64,000 nucleotides of DNA from Nocardioidaceae bacterium (GTDB taxonomy: Bacteria; Actinomycetota; Actinomycetes; Propionibacteriales; Nocardioidaceae): positions 1-64,000 of the forward strand of contig JABFXA010000128.1 in NCBI GenBank assembly GCA_013361955.1, read 5' to 3'. Below the pieces are notes generated by a model. That model did no database searches and was not told the DNA's origin. It saw nothing but the letters and a program-made list of their open reading frames with translations. Position 1 is the stretch's first letter, and the number at the start of each line of letters is the position of its first letter. This document shows, in pieces, positions 1-9,512 of the stretch. A program made the position numbers and the translations under genes.

Positions 1-126
1 GAGGAGGGTTGCGGTGTCGGACATGAGTCCATTCAAGCAGTGTCCACCGACAGTTCCTGGGCCGAATCCCCTGCTGTGGAAAGGGATTCTCCGCATCAGC
101 CTGTGGACGGAATCCGGCTCGCCGGG

Positions 127-168
127 TTGGTTTCGAGGCTCGCGGCGGGCCGCTCGCACCTCAACCAA
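127..168. repeat. Dispersed palindromic repeat, copy A (TTGGTTTCGAGGC...GCACCTCAACCAA)
   Basis: Imperfect dyad sharing TTTCGAGGC and CACCTCAACCA with copies near 31.2 and 48.5 kb; lies just 3' of the SMP-30 gene. Confidence 0.7.
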
Positions 169-171
169 CGG

Positions 172-990
172 TCAGGGGTGTCCCGCGTGCGGGGCCGGGG
201 CAGGGTAGGTCAGCACCTGCCCGGTGCGCTCACCGCCGCCGTGCTGCCAGTCCAGCCGCTCCCAGTCCGTCGCCACGATGTGCAGCAGCCGGCCGTCGGG
301 GCCGCCCAGCATGCAGGCGAAGCAGCCGCGGTCGACCTCGACCGTCTCGAGCACGGTGCCGCCCTCGGCGACCCGGCGGCAGTGCCGGTGCGGCACGTCG
401 GCGTACCAGACCGCGCCGTCCACATCGAGGCAGATCCCGTCGGGCGCGGCGGCGTCGCCCAGCTCCGCCCAGGTACGGCGGCCCGTCAGCGACCCGTCGG
501 CGGTGATCGTGAACGCGGTCAGCCGGTGCGCGTGCGACTCGGCCACGATGAGCGTCGACCCGTCGGGCGTGACCGCCATGCCGTTCGGGAACCACAGGTC
601 GTCGGCCACCTCGCGGGTCTCGCCGTCCGGGGTGACGACTGCCGCGATGCCGGGTCGGGGCTCCTCGCCGGGCATCGACCCCGGCATGTTCACGAACACC
701 CGGCCGGCGGGGTCGACGACGACCTCGTTCCACGGCCGACCGGTCCCGCCGTACGGCGACAGGTCGGGGCCGACCAGCACACCGCGGGGCGTCGTGTAGA
801 CCTCGCGGCCGTCGGGCAGCCAGTCCACCGAGACCGGCAGCCCCTCGATCCGGCGGACCACGTCCACGCTCCCCCGGTCGTCGACGGTGACCACCTCGCC
901 GGCCAGCCAGTCGCAGAGCCAGAGCCGGTCGTCGTGCCACCGGGGTGACTCGCCCATCGCGAGTCCGGTGGCGAGCACGCGCGTCGTCAT
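172..990 (-). CDS. SMP-30/gluconolactonase/LRE family protein
   Basis: MTTRVLATGLAMGESPRWHDDRLWLCDW and WFPNGMAVTPDGSTLIVAES beta-propeller motifs. Confidence 0.88.
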   Translation of the reverse strand: MTTRVLATGLAMGESPRWHDDRLWLCDWLAGEVVTVDDRGSVDVVRRIEGLPVSVDWLPDGREVYTTPRGVLVGPDLSPYGGTGRPWNEVVVDPAGRVFVNMPGSMPGEEPRPGIAAVVTPDGETREVADDLWFPNGMAVTPDGSTLIVAESHAHRLTAFTITADGSLTGRRTWAELGDAAAPDGICLDVDGAVWYADVPHRHCRRVAEGGTVLETVEVDRGCFACMLGGPDGRLLHIVATDWERLDWQHGGGERTGQVLTYPAPAPHAGHP

Positions 991-1056
991 ACGGAAACAG
1001 ACCTCGGTCAAGACGGGAACTCATCGCGCCCATGCGCAACGGCCCATCCGCGCGCG

Positions 1057-1263
1057 ATGCTGGACGCATGGGCGCTGCGGTTCGTCGGCCGGGTCAGCTA
1101 CGCCTTCTACCTGTGGCACGTGCCGCTGTTCCGGCTCTCCGGTACGACGTACGGGCGCGCGTCCACGCTGCCGTGGATCGTGCTGTCCTTCGCGCTGGCG
1201 GTGGCCTCGACGCTGCTGGAGGAGCCGCTGCGGCGTAGGTGGCGGCACCGCAGCGGCCGCGCG
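1057..1263 (+). pseudogene. C-terminal remnant of an acyltransferase-3 (OafA-like) membrane protein
   Basis: LRFVGRVSYAFYLWHVPLFRL...LEEPLRRRW matches the C-terminal end of acyltransferase-3 proteins; no upstream catalytic region. Confidence 0.6.
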
Positions 1264-1266
1264 GGG

Positions 1267-2265
1267 TCAGCCGGCCAGCCGGGCCCGGGTCGCCTCGACG
1301 TCCATCCCGTGCAGCCGTAGCAGGTTCTCGCCGAGGATCTTGCGCTTGGCCTGCTCGGTGAGGGGTGGGTACCCGTAGCCGTCGACGAGGTCCTGCGGGA
1401 TCTCGAAGTTCCAGAACGCGTCGAGCGCCCACTGCGGCTGCCAGATCGGCGCCTCGCTGCCATAGACGATCTTGTCCTCGCCGCACCAGAACAACAGCTT
1501 GCCGATCAGCTCCGCGAACATCCGGGGCGCGCGGACCACGAAGTTGATGGAGGCCGCGAGCGACGCGTAGAGGTTCGGGTAGCGGATCAGCTGCCAGCAG
1601 GTCTCGTCGATGAACGGCAGACCGACGTGGTAGATCACGAAGTTGATGTCCGGGAACGCCCCGGCCGCGCCGTCCATGTCCCAGGTCTGGGTGTGCTCGA
1701 TCATCTGCGGGCCGAGCGGCACGCCCTTGTGCACGCCGATCAGGTTCACACCCAGCTCCTGGATCCGCTCGAAGACCGGGAACGCCACCTTCGGGTCGTC
1801 CATCCGCCACGGCACCTGGCCGCCGTCCTCGTAGCGCACGTTGTAGAACTTGAACGCCCTCGCGCCGTACTCCTCGACCTGGCGGGTCACGTCGTCGAGC
1901 GCCGCCTTGCCCTCCAGCGGGTTCACGGTGCCCCACAGCACGGTGCGGTCGGGGTCGATCTGCGCGAGCTTCGCGCACTCCGTCCAGGGCGACAGCCCGT
2001 CCTTGTACAGGTCGGTGAGCGGCAGCGGCATCGCGACGAGCATGTCGGTGTCGGAGCCGCCGTAGACCATCTCGTGGATCTCCTCGACGCTCCACTTGTG
2101 CAGGAACTCCTCCGCCGACATCAGCGGCAGCCCCTGCGGCGTCAGCACGGTGTGGAACGCGTAGAGGTGGTTGGAGAACATCCGCCCGGCCGGGCCACGG
2201 GCGTTGTCGTCCTCGAAGTTGAACGGGTGTGCGACCCCGTCGAACACCAGTGCGTCACCGATCAT
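1267..2265 (-). CDS. Amidohydrolase family (TIM-barrel metal-dependent hydrolase)
   Basis: MIGDALVFDGVAHPFNFEDDN; FVIYHVGLPFIDETCWQ; IVYGSEAPIWQPQWALDAFW. Confidence 0.82.
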   Translation of the reverse strand: MIGDALVFDGVAHPFNFEDDNARGPAGRMFSNHLYAFHTVLTPQGLPLMSAEEFLHKWSVEEIHEMVYGGSDTDMLVAMPLPLTDLYKDGLSPWTECAKLAQIDPDRTVLWGTVNPLEGKAALDDVTRQVEEYGARAFKFYNVRYEDGGQVPWRMDDPKVAFPVFERIQELGVNLIGVHKGVPLGPQMIEHTQTWDMDGAAGAFPDINFVIYHVGLPFIDETCWQLIRYPNLYASLAASINFVVRAPRMFAELIGKLLFWCGEDKIVYGSEAPIWQPQWALDAFWNFEIPQDLVDGYGYPPLTEQAKRKILGENLLRLHGMDVEATRARLAG

Positions 2266-2645
2266 GGCGAGTCCTTCGTGGAGTGGGCGGAGACCCGGCT
2301 CGCGGCGTACGACGCGGGGTCGGCCACCGTGTTCGGGTCGGGGAGGAAGCGGAGCTTGGCGCGGGCGCTGTCGGAGAGCCGTGCCGGCGACCAGGCCTCG
2401 TGCCAGACCAGCTCGACGGTGGCGGTCTGCACACCGGGGAGGGAGCACACGGCGGTCTCGATGTCCCCGAGCACCGCGGTCGCGAACGGGCACCAGCCCG
2501 AGGTGAGCACCAGCTCGACGTGGGCCGCGCCCGCGTCGATCTCGGCGCTCTGCAGCAGCCCCATGTCGACGACGGAGATGCCCTTGTCGCGGCAGCACGG
2601 GTCGTAGACGTCACGCAGCACGTCGCGCACCGACGGGTCGATCAC
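2262..2645 (-). CDS. Metal-sulfur cluster assembly factor (MIP18/DUF59 family)
   Basis: VYDPCCRDKGISVVDMGLL...LTSGWCPFATAVLGDIETAV; overlaps amidohydrolase start by 4 bp. Confidence 0.75.
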   Translation of the reverse strand: MIDPSVRDVLRDVYDPCCRDKGISVVDMGLLQSAEIDAGAAHVELVLTSGWCPFATAVLGDIETAVCSLPGVQTATVELVWHEAWSPARLSDSARAKLRFLPDPNTVADPASYAASRVSAHSTKDSP

Positions 2646-2778
2646 GCCGCCAGTCTCGACCCGCTCCGATGGGCCGGGTACCCCCTCAGATTTCGCATGA
2701 CGAAACGGTGGACGGTCCCGCGCCGCTGCCTACGATGGGGGCACGGCCGGGTGGCGACGGCCGAGGACGAGGTGTGCG

Positions 2779-3558
2779 ATGGAGCCTGGTGCCGAGGTTC
2801 CGGACGACGGCCGGCCGGACGACTTCGTGCAGAGTGTCGGGCGCGCCGTGCGGGTGCTCGAGGTCGTCGGGCGCGAGCCGGGGCTGCCGGTGAAGGCGAT
2901 CGCCCGCAAGTGCGAGCTGAACATCTCCACCAGCTACCACCTGGTGCGCACGCTGGCCTACGAGGGCTACCTGGTCCGGCTGCCCAACGGCACCTACGTG
3001 ATCGGGGAGTCCGTCGCGCGCCGGTTCCACGACCTGGTCACGTCGCTCGGACGACCACCCGAGGCGGCGGTGGTGCTCCGCCAGCTGTCCGAGCGGGTGG
3101 GCCTGAGCTCCTACCTCGGCCTGCTGCACGAGGAACGCGTCACCGTCGTCGAGGTGGCCGAGGCCGCCGGCTCACCGTACCTGGAGGACTTCGAGGTGGG
3201 CCTCGACGTGTCCGCGCACGCGACCGCGCTCGGCAAGGCGCTGCTGGTCGGGATGCCGCCGCGGCAGCGGCACCGGTTCCTGGCCAGCCACGAGCTGCGG
3301 CCGTTCACGAGCCGCACCCGCACCGACGTCGAGGCGCTCGAGGCGGAGCTGCGCCTGGTCCGGCCCGACGCGCCGGTGAGCGAGCACGGCGAGTTCCGCG
3401 ACGGGGTCTCCTGCACCGCCACGCTGGTCCCCCGGCAGCGGGCGCAGGATCCGGCCTGGGCGGTGGTGGTGGCGGTCGCCGACGAGGAGGTCTCCGAGCG
3501 GATCGCCGCCGAGGTCACGCTGGCCGCGGCCGACCTGGCCGGGAGCGTGGGCCGCTGA
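2779..3558 (+). CDS. IclR family transcriptional regulator
   Basis: QSVGRAVRVLEVVGREPGLPVKAIARKCELNISTSYHLVRTL HTH; HATALGKALL effector-domain motif. Confidence 0.92.
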   Translation: MEPGAEVPDDGRPDDFVQSVGRAVRVLEVVGREPGLPVKAIARKCELNISTSYHLVRTLAYEGYLVRLPNGTYVIGESVARRFHDLVTSLGRPPEAAVVLRQLSERVGLSSYLGLLHEERVTVVEVAEAAGSPYLEDFEVGLDVSAHATALGKALLVGMPPRQRHRFLASHELRPFTSRTRTDVEALEAELRLVRPDAPVSEHGEFRDGVSCTATLVPRQRAQDPAWAVVVAVADEEVSERIAAEVTLAAADLAGSVGR

Positions 3559-3701
3559 ACGGCCCGGGCAGGCACCTCGGCGTCGACGCCGTCAGGACGA
3601 CCGCGTGTCCAGGAACCGGTCCACGACGCCGCGCACCCGTCGTCGTCACCCGGCCCGGTCCCGAGGCTGCAGGAGGCGGTGTCGTACGCCGGCCGCGACC
3701 G

Positions 3702-4841
3702 TCAGCGGCTGCCGGTGACGGACAGCCGGTTGCGACCCAGCTCGACGCTGTGCACGCGGCCGGGGAGCACGACGTGCCGCAACGGCTCGGTGGACCCGGA
3801 CATCCGGGCGTGCAGCACCCGGGCCGCGGTCGCGCCCATGTCGCGCGCCGGCAGGGTCGCGGAGACGACGGCCATCGGCGAGACGTCGTACGGGCCGAGC
3901 TCGTCCATGTTGGCCAGCTCGATGGTCCCCGGGAACCCGTCCGGGAGCGCCAGCAGGTCGGAGGCCGCCATCGCCATGGTCCCGGCGTTGCCGCCGATGA
4001 TCGCGGTGAGCCCGCCCGGCGAGTCGATCAGCGACCGCAGCCGGCGCTGCCGCCGGTCGGGCGACAGCGCGGAGTAGTCCCGCAGGGCCGATCGCTCCGG
4101 CAGCTCGGACAGGCCGCGGTCGCGCAGCGCCCGGTAGTGCCCGCTGAGCCGGTCCCGGACGCTGGTGACGTCCTCCTCGCCCCAGAGCAGCGCGGGCGAG
4201 CTGTGCCCGCGGTCGAGCACCGCGGACGTCACCTCGTAGCCGATCGCGAAGTCGTCGAAGATCACCGCGTCGGTCGGCATCGAGGGCAGGTACCGGTCGA
4301 CCAGGACGAACGCGGCACCGGCGCGCCGCAGCTCGTCGACCGTGGTCGCGGCGCGCGAGTGGTCGCGCAGGTACGCGATCACGCCGTCCGCGCCCTCCTC
4401 GACGGTGCGGCGCAGCACGGCGTTCTCCGAGTCGAGGTCGGGGGTGGTGGCCACCACCAGCCGGTGGTCGTGCACCTGGCACTCGGCGGCGATGCCGGCC
4501 CGGACGGCGACCTGGTGCGGGTCGACGTCGTTGGGGCTCACGAACGCGACGGTGCGCTGCCGTGACCGCCTCGCCGGGGTCGCGGCCGCGGGCTCGGTCT
4601 CGGCCACGAAGGTGCCCTTGCCGCGGTGCCGGACCACGAGTCCCTCGGCCACCAGGTCGTTGAGCGCCCGCACCGCCGTGGTCGTCGAGACACCGAACTG
4701 CTCGACGATCTGGCGCTGGGTCACGAACGGCTCGTCGGGCGCGAAGTCGCCGCGGGCGATGGCGTCGCGCAGCGAGGCCTTGACCCACGCGAACAGGGTC
4801 GTGCCGGCCGGTGGTCCGCCGCTCGGAGGCTCGATGCCCAC
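3702..4841 (-). CDS. GntR-type HTH with LacI-like ligand domain, transcriptional regulator
   Basis: FVTQRQIVEQFGVSTTTAVRALNDLVAEGLVVRHRGKGTFVAE followed by a periplasmic-binding-like domain. Confidence 0.88.
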   Translation of the reverse strand: MGIEPPSGGPPAGTTLFAWVKASLRDAIARGDFAPDEPFVTQRQIVEQFGVSTTTAVRALNDLVAEGLVVRHRGKGTFVAETEPAAATPARRSRQRTVAFVSPNDVDPHQVAVRAGIAAECQVHDHRLVVATTPDLDSENAVLRRTVEEGADGVIAYLRDHSRAATTVDELRRAGAAFVLVDRYLPSMPTDAVIFDDFAIGYEVTSAVLDRGHSSPALLWGEEDVTSVRDRLSGHYRALRDRGLSELPERSALRDYSALSPDRRQRRLRSLIDSPGGLTAIIGGNAGTMAMAASDLLALPDGFPGTIELANMDELGPYDVSPMAVVSATLPARDMGATAARVLHARMSGSTEPLRHVVLPGRVHSVELGRNRLSVTGSR

Positions 4842-4897
4842 GCTTTCACCCCTCTCCGGGTGTCATGAGCATACGAGCATCCGCTGGATTTGATGTA

Positions 4898-4926
4898 TTG
4901 ACGTGCTAAATCCCGGGACTTAGGGT
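4898..4926 (+). promoter_or_regulatory. Candidate sigma70-like promoter with palindromic operator in the spacer
   Basis: TTGACG-17 nt-TAGGGT; CTAAATCCCGGGACTTAG near-perfect palindrome at 4906..4923, upstream of the alpha-mannosidase gene. Confidence 0.5.
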
Positions 4927-4959
4927 CCGAGTGACGCACCCAACACGGAGGCATGCCAC

Positions 4960-7900
4960 ATGCATGACGATCGGGTCCATGTTGAGCGCCGCATCTCGCG
5001 GATGCTGGACGAACGCCTGCGGCCGGCGGTCTACCGCGACGCCGTCCCGCTCGCGCTGGAGTCCTGGCAGGCACCGGGTGAGCCGGTGCCCGTCGAGGAG
5101 GGGCTGCGGGCCCAGTACTCCGAGGCGAAGCCCGGTGAGCTGTGGGGACCGCCCTGGGGCACCACCTGGTTCCGGGTGACCGGCACCGTCCCCGGGTCCT
5201 GGGCCGGCCGCGAGGTGCAGGCGGTCGTCGACCTCGGGTTCGCCACCGACCGGCCCGGCTTCTCCGCCGAGGCGCTGGCGATGCGGCCCGACGGCAGCCC
5301 GATCAAGGCGCTGAACCCGATGAGCACCTGGCTCCCGGTCGCCTCCCCCGCCCGCGGCGGCGAGCCCGTCGAGGTGTACGTCGAGGCCGCGTCGAACCCC
5401 GACGTCGCCGGCGCCGGCATCGGCAGCCACCTGGGCGACGTGCTCACCGCCGGGCGCGAGCCGCTCTACCAGGTCCGCCGGGTGGAGCTCGCGGTGTTCG
5501 ACCGCACCGTCTGGGAGCTGGTGCAGGACCTCGAGGTCCTCGACCAGCTGATGCGCCAGCTGCCCACCGACGCGAACCGCCGCTGGCAGCTGCTGCGCAC
5601 CCTCGAGCGCGCCCTCGACCTCCTCGACCTCGGCGACGTCTCCGGGTCGGCCTCCGCGGTCCGCGACGAGCTCGCGCCCGCGCTGGCGGCGCCGGCGCAC
5701 GCGGGGGCGCACGTGGTCAGCGCGGTCGGGCACGCGCACATCGACTCGGCGTGGCTGTGGCCGCTGCGCGAGACGGTCCGCAAGGTGGCCCGCACGGTCT
5801 CCAACGTCACCTCGCTGATGGACGACCACCCCGAGCTGGTGTTCGCGATGTCGTCGGCGCAGCAGTGGGCATGGATGAAGGAGCACCGTCCCGAGGTGTG
5901 GGAGCGGATGCGCGAGAAGGTCGGCACCGGGCAGCTCGTCCCCGTGGGCGGCATGTGGGTGGAGTCCGACACCAACCTGCCCGGCGGCGAGGCCCTGGCC
6001 CGCCAGCTGGTGCACGGCAAGCGGTTCTTCCTCGACGAGCTCGGCATCGAGACCACCGAGGTGTGGCTGCCCGACTCGTTCGGCTACACCGCGGCGCTGC
6101 CGCAGCTGGTGGCGCTCTCCGGGTCGCAGTGGTTCCTGACCCAGAAGATCTCCTGGAACCAGACCAACAAGCACCCGCACCACACGTTCTGGTGGGAGGG
6201 GCTCGACGGCACCCGGGTCTTCACGCACTTCCCGCCGGTGGACACGTACAACTCCGAGCTGTCCGGCGCGGAGCTGGCGCACCTGGTCCGCAACTTCTCC
6301 GAGAAGGGCCTGGCGAACCGGTCGCTGGTGCCCTTCGGCCATGGTGACGGCGGCGGCGGACCGACCCGCGAGATGCTCGCCCGCGCCGCCCGCCTGAAGG
6401 ACCTCGAGGGCTCCGCGAAGGTCGAGATCGAGGCGCCTGCGGCCTTCTTCGAGAAGGCGCTGGCCGACCACGCCGACCCGGCGGTGTGGGCCGGCGAGCT
6501 GTACCTCGAGCTGCACCGGGCGACGTACACGACGCAGGCCGGCACCAAGCAGGGCAACCGGCGCAGCGAGCACCTGCTGCGCGAGGCCGAGCTGTGGGCG
6601 ACCACGGCGGCGGTCCGCACGGGTGCGCCGTACCCGGCGGCCGAGCTCGACCGGATCTGGAAGGTCGTGCTGCTGAACCAGTTCCACGACATCCTCCCCG
6701 GGTCGTCGATCGCCTGGGTGCACCGCGAGGCGCGCGACACCTACGCCCGGGTGGCCGCCGAGCTCGAGAGCCTGATCGCCACCGCGCAGACCGCGCTGGC
6801 CGGCGACCCCTCCACCGACGACCGGGTGCTGTTCAACGCCGCACCGCACGCCCGTGGCGGTGTGCCGGCCGGCGGCGCGGTGGTCAGCGAGCAGGCCCTC
6901 GGCGCGACCGAGGCACACGTCACCGCCGACGGCGACGGCTACGTGCTCGACAACGGGCTGGTCCGCGCGGTCGTCGACGGTCGCGGCCTGCTCACCTCGG
7001 TCGTCGACCTGGCCTCCGGGCGCGAGGCGATCGCCGCGGGAGCCGCCGGCAACCTGCTGCAGCTGCACCCCGACGTGCCGAACAACTGGGACGCCTGGGA
7101 CGTCGACCGGCACTACACGCGCCGGGTCACCGACCTGGTCGACCACACCTCCCTGGCGCCCGTCGACGGTGCCGCCGCGGTGCGCGTCGAACGGCGCTTC
7201 GGCGACTCGACGGCCACCCAGGTGGTATCGCTCGAGCCCGGTGCCGGCCGGGTCGACGTCGAGACCGAGGTCGACTGGCACGAGGTCGAGACGTTCCTCA
7301 AGGCGGCGTTCCCGCTCGACGTACGCGCCGACCGGTCGTCCGCGGAGACCCAGTTCGGGTACGTCGAGCGGTCCACCACCACGAACACCAGCTGGGACGT
7401 GGCCCGCTTCGAGATCTGCGCGCACCGATACCTGCACGTGGGCGAGCCGGGCTACGGGCTGGCGGTCGTCAACGACTCCAGCTACGGCCACGACGTCACC
7501 CGCAGCGTGCGCGACGACGGCGGCACCACCACCACGGTGCGGCTGTCGCTGCTGCGGGCGCCGCGCTTCCCAGACCCGGAGACCGACCAGGGCCGGCACC
7601 GGTTCCGCTACGGGCTGGTGGTCGGCGCCGACCTCCTCGACGCCACCCGCGAGGGGCACTGGATGAACCTGCCCCCGCGCAGCATCCCGGGTGACACCGC
7701 GTTCGAGCCGCTCGTCTCCGTCGACCAGGACGGGATCGTGGTGTCGGCGGTGAAGCTCGCCGACGACGCCGGCACGGACCCCGACGGCGACGTCGTGGTC
7801 CGGGTCTACGAGGCGCTCGGCGCACGTGCGACCGGGCACCTGTCCCTCGGGTTCCCGGCCGGGTCGGTCGTCGCGACCGACCTGCTCGAACGGCCGCTCG

Positions 7901-8001
7901 CCGACGGCGCCGTCGAGGTGTCCACCGACGGCCGGGTCGGCCTGATCCTGCGCCCGTTCCAGGTGCTCACCCTGCGCGTCACCCGGGCTCAACGCGCCTG
8001 A
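4960..8001 (+). CDS. Alpha-mannosidase, glycoside hydrolase family 38
   Basis: GHAHIDSAWLWPLRETVRK; WLPDSFGYTAALPQL; FGHGDGGGGPTREM. Confidence 0.93.
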   Translation: MHDDRVHVERRISRMLDERLRPAVYRDAVPLALESWQAPGEPVPVEEGLRAQYSEAKPGELWGPPWGTTWFRVTGTVPGSWAGREVQAVVDLGFATDRPGFSAEALAMRPDGSPIKALNPMSTWLPVASPARGGEPVEVYVEAASNPDVAGAGIGSHLGDVLTAGREPLYQVRRVELAVFDRTVWELVQDLEVLDQLMRQLPTDANRRWQLLRTLERALDLLDLGDVSGSASAVRDELAPALAAPAHAGAHVVSAVGHAHIDSAWLWPLRETVRKVARTVSNVTSLMDDHPELVFAMSSAQQWAWMKEHRPEVWERMREKVGTGQLVPVGGMWVESDTNLPGGEALARQLVHGKRFFLDELGIETTEVWLPDSFGYTAALPQLVALSGSQWFLTQKISWNQTNKHPHHTFWWEGLDGTRVFTHFPPVDTYNSELSGAELAHLVRNFSEKGLANRSLVPFGHGDGGGGPTREMLARAARLKDLEGSAKVEIEAPAAFFEKALADHADPAVWAGELYLELHRATYTTQAGTKQGNRRSEHLLREAELWATTAAVRTGAPYPAAELDRIWKVVLLNQFHDILPGSSIAWVHREARDTYARVAAELESLIATAQTALAGDPSTDDRVLFNAAPHARGGVPAGGAVVSEQALGATEAHVTADGDGYVLDNGLVRAVVDGRGLLTSVVDLASGREAIAAGAAGNLLQLHPDVPNNWDAWDVDRHYTRRVTDLVDHTSLAPVDGAAAVRVERRFGDSTATQVVSLEPGAGRVDVETEVDWHEVETFLKAAFPLDVRADRSSAETQFGYVERSTTTNTSWDVARFEICAHRYLHVGEPGYGLAVVNDSSYGHDVTRSVRDDGGTTTTVRLSLLRAPRFPDPETDQGRHRFRYGLVVGADLLDATREGHWMNLPPRSIPGDTAFEPLVSVDQDGIVVSAVKLADDAGTDPDGDVVVRVYEALGARATGHLSLGFPAGSVVATDLLERPLADGAVEVSTDGRVGLILRPFQVLTLRVTRAQRA

Positions 8002-8078
8002 CCCCCGCCCGTCCCGTCGCACCCACTGCAGTCCCACCACCCCGCACGCCGCCAGGCGGTTGCTCTCGGAGGAGAACC

Positions 8079-9512
8079 ATGTCGCGTAGAACCCAGCACC
8101 ACGACCACACCGCCGCGGCCGGTGCCGCGGCACCGCCCCGGGGCGGCGTACGCCGACGGCTCCGCGCGGGCATCGCGACCGCCGCGGTCGCCGTGCTCGC
8201 CGTCTCGGTGGCGGGCTGCGGAGGCGAGGCAGGCAACGGCGGCAGCGACACGCTGACCGTGACCTACCAGCAGTTCGGCGACTCGCACGTGCAGGCGAAC
8301 TTCCTCAAGGGCGTGAAGAAGGAGTTCGAGAAGTCGCACAAGGGCATCACCGTCGACCTGCAGCCGATCAGCGCGTCGGAGGACGACTACTACACCAAGC
8401 TGCAGCTGCAGATGCGCTCGCCGAAGACGTCGCCGGACCTGGTCTACGAGGACACCTTCCTGATCAACTCCGACATCGAGGCGGGGTACCTGCGGCCGCT
8501 CGACGACCACCTGAAGACCTGGTCGGACTGGAGCCAGTTCCAGCCGGCCGCGAAGAAGGCCGCGCAGGCCCTCGACGGCAAGACGTACGGCGTCCCGGAC
8601 GGCACCGACACCCGCGGGCTCTGGTACAACAAGAAGCTCTTCGCGCAGGCCGGGCTGCCCACCGACTGGCAGCCGAAGACCTGGGACGAGGTCCTCGACG
8701 CCGCCCGCGCCATCAAGGCGAAGGTGCCCGGCGTGACCCCGATGAACGTGTACGCCGGCACCGGCGTCGGCGAGGCCGCCACCATGCAGGGCTTCGAGAT
8801 GCTGCTCTATGGCACCGGCGACTCGCTCTACGACGCCGACAACCAGAAGTGGATCGTCGGCAGCAAGGGCTTCACCGACGCGCTGAACTTCATCAAGACG
8901 CTGCAGGACGAAGGGCTCTCGCCGTCCGCGAAGGACCAGCTGAAGCCGACCTGGAGCAACACCGTCCCGCAGGAGGAGCTGCCGATGGGCAAGCTCGCGA
9001 TCGCGCTCGACGGCTCCTGGGTCTCCAACAACTGGCTCGACTCCGGCGCCGCGCCGTGGCCGGAGTGGAGCAAGACGATGGGCACCACCGCGATGCCCAC
9101 GCAGGACGGCGGTGGCAACGGCAAGGTGAGCCTGTCCGGCGGCTGGACCTGGGCGATCCCGAAGAACTCCGACAACGACAGCGCCGCCTGGGACCTGATC
9201 AAGCTCCTCGGTGACAAGCAGCACCAGCTCGAGTGGGCGACCAAGAACGTGCAGATCCCGGTGCGCAAGGACGTCGCCGACGACCCGGCGTACGCGGAGG
9301 CCAACCCCACCAACGAGTTCTTCGCGTCGCTGGTGCCGATCACCGACTACCGGCCGGCGTACTCGGTCTACCCCCGGATCTCGCAGGAGATCCAGGCCGC
9401 GACCGAGTCGGTCGTCACCGGCAGCTCCTCGCCCGAAGACGCCGCGAAGGAGTACGACGAGCAGGTCAAGGGCATCGCGGGGGACGACGTCACTGGCGCC
9501 TCGGCCCAGTGA
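8079..9512 (+). CDS. Carbohydrate ABC transporter substrate-binding protein (lipoprotein)
   Basis: Signal/lipobox AVSVAGCGG; LTVTYQQFGDSHVQANFLKGVKKEFEKSHKGI; large SBP family features. Confidence 0.92.
   Translation: MSRRTQHHDHTAAAGAAAPPRGGVRRRLRAGIATAAVAVLAVSVAGCGGEAGNGGSDTLTVTYQQFGDSHVQANFLKGVKKEFEKSHKGITVDLQPISASEDDYYTKLQLQMRSPKTSPDLVYEDTFLINSDIEAGYLRPLDDHLKTWSDWSQFQPAAKKAAQALDGKTYGVPDGTDTRGLWYNKKLFAQAGLPTDWQPKTWDEVLDAARAIKAKVPGVTPMNVYAGTGVGEAATMQGFEMLLYGTGDSLYDADNQKWIVGSKGFTDALNFIKTLQDEGLSPSAKDQLKPTWSNTVPQEELPMGKLAIALDGSWVSNNWLDSGAAPWPEWSKTMGTTAMPTQDGGGNGKVSLSGGWTWAIPKNSDNDSAAWDLIKLLGDKQHQLEWATKNVQIPVRKDVADDPAYAEANPTNEFFASLVPITDYRPAYSVYPRISQEIQAATESVVTGSSSPEDAAKEYDEQVKGIAGDDVTGASAQ

Noticed and set aside
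4906-8133. 1075-aa ORF antisense to the alpha-mannosidase
   Set aside because: Typical high-GC shadow ORF, low-complexity Arg/Val/Gly-rich translation; the sense strand has clear GH38 motifs
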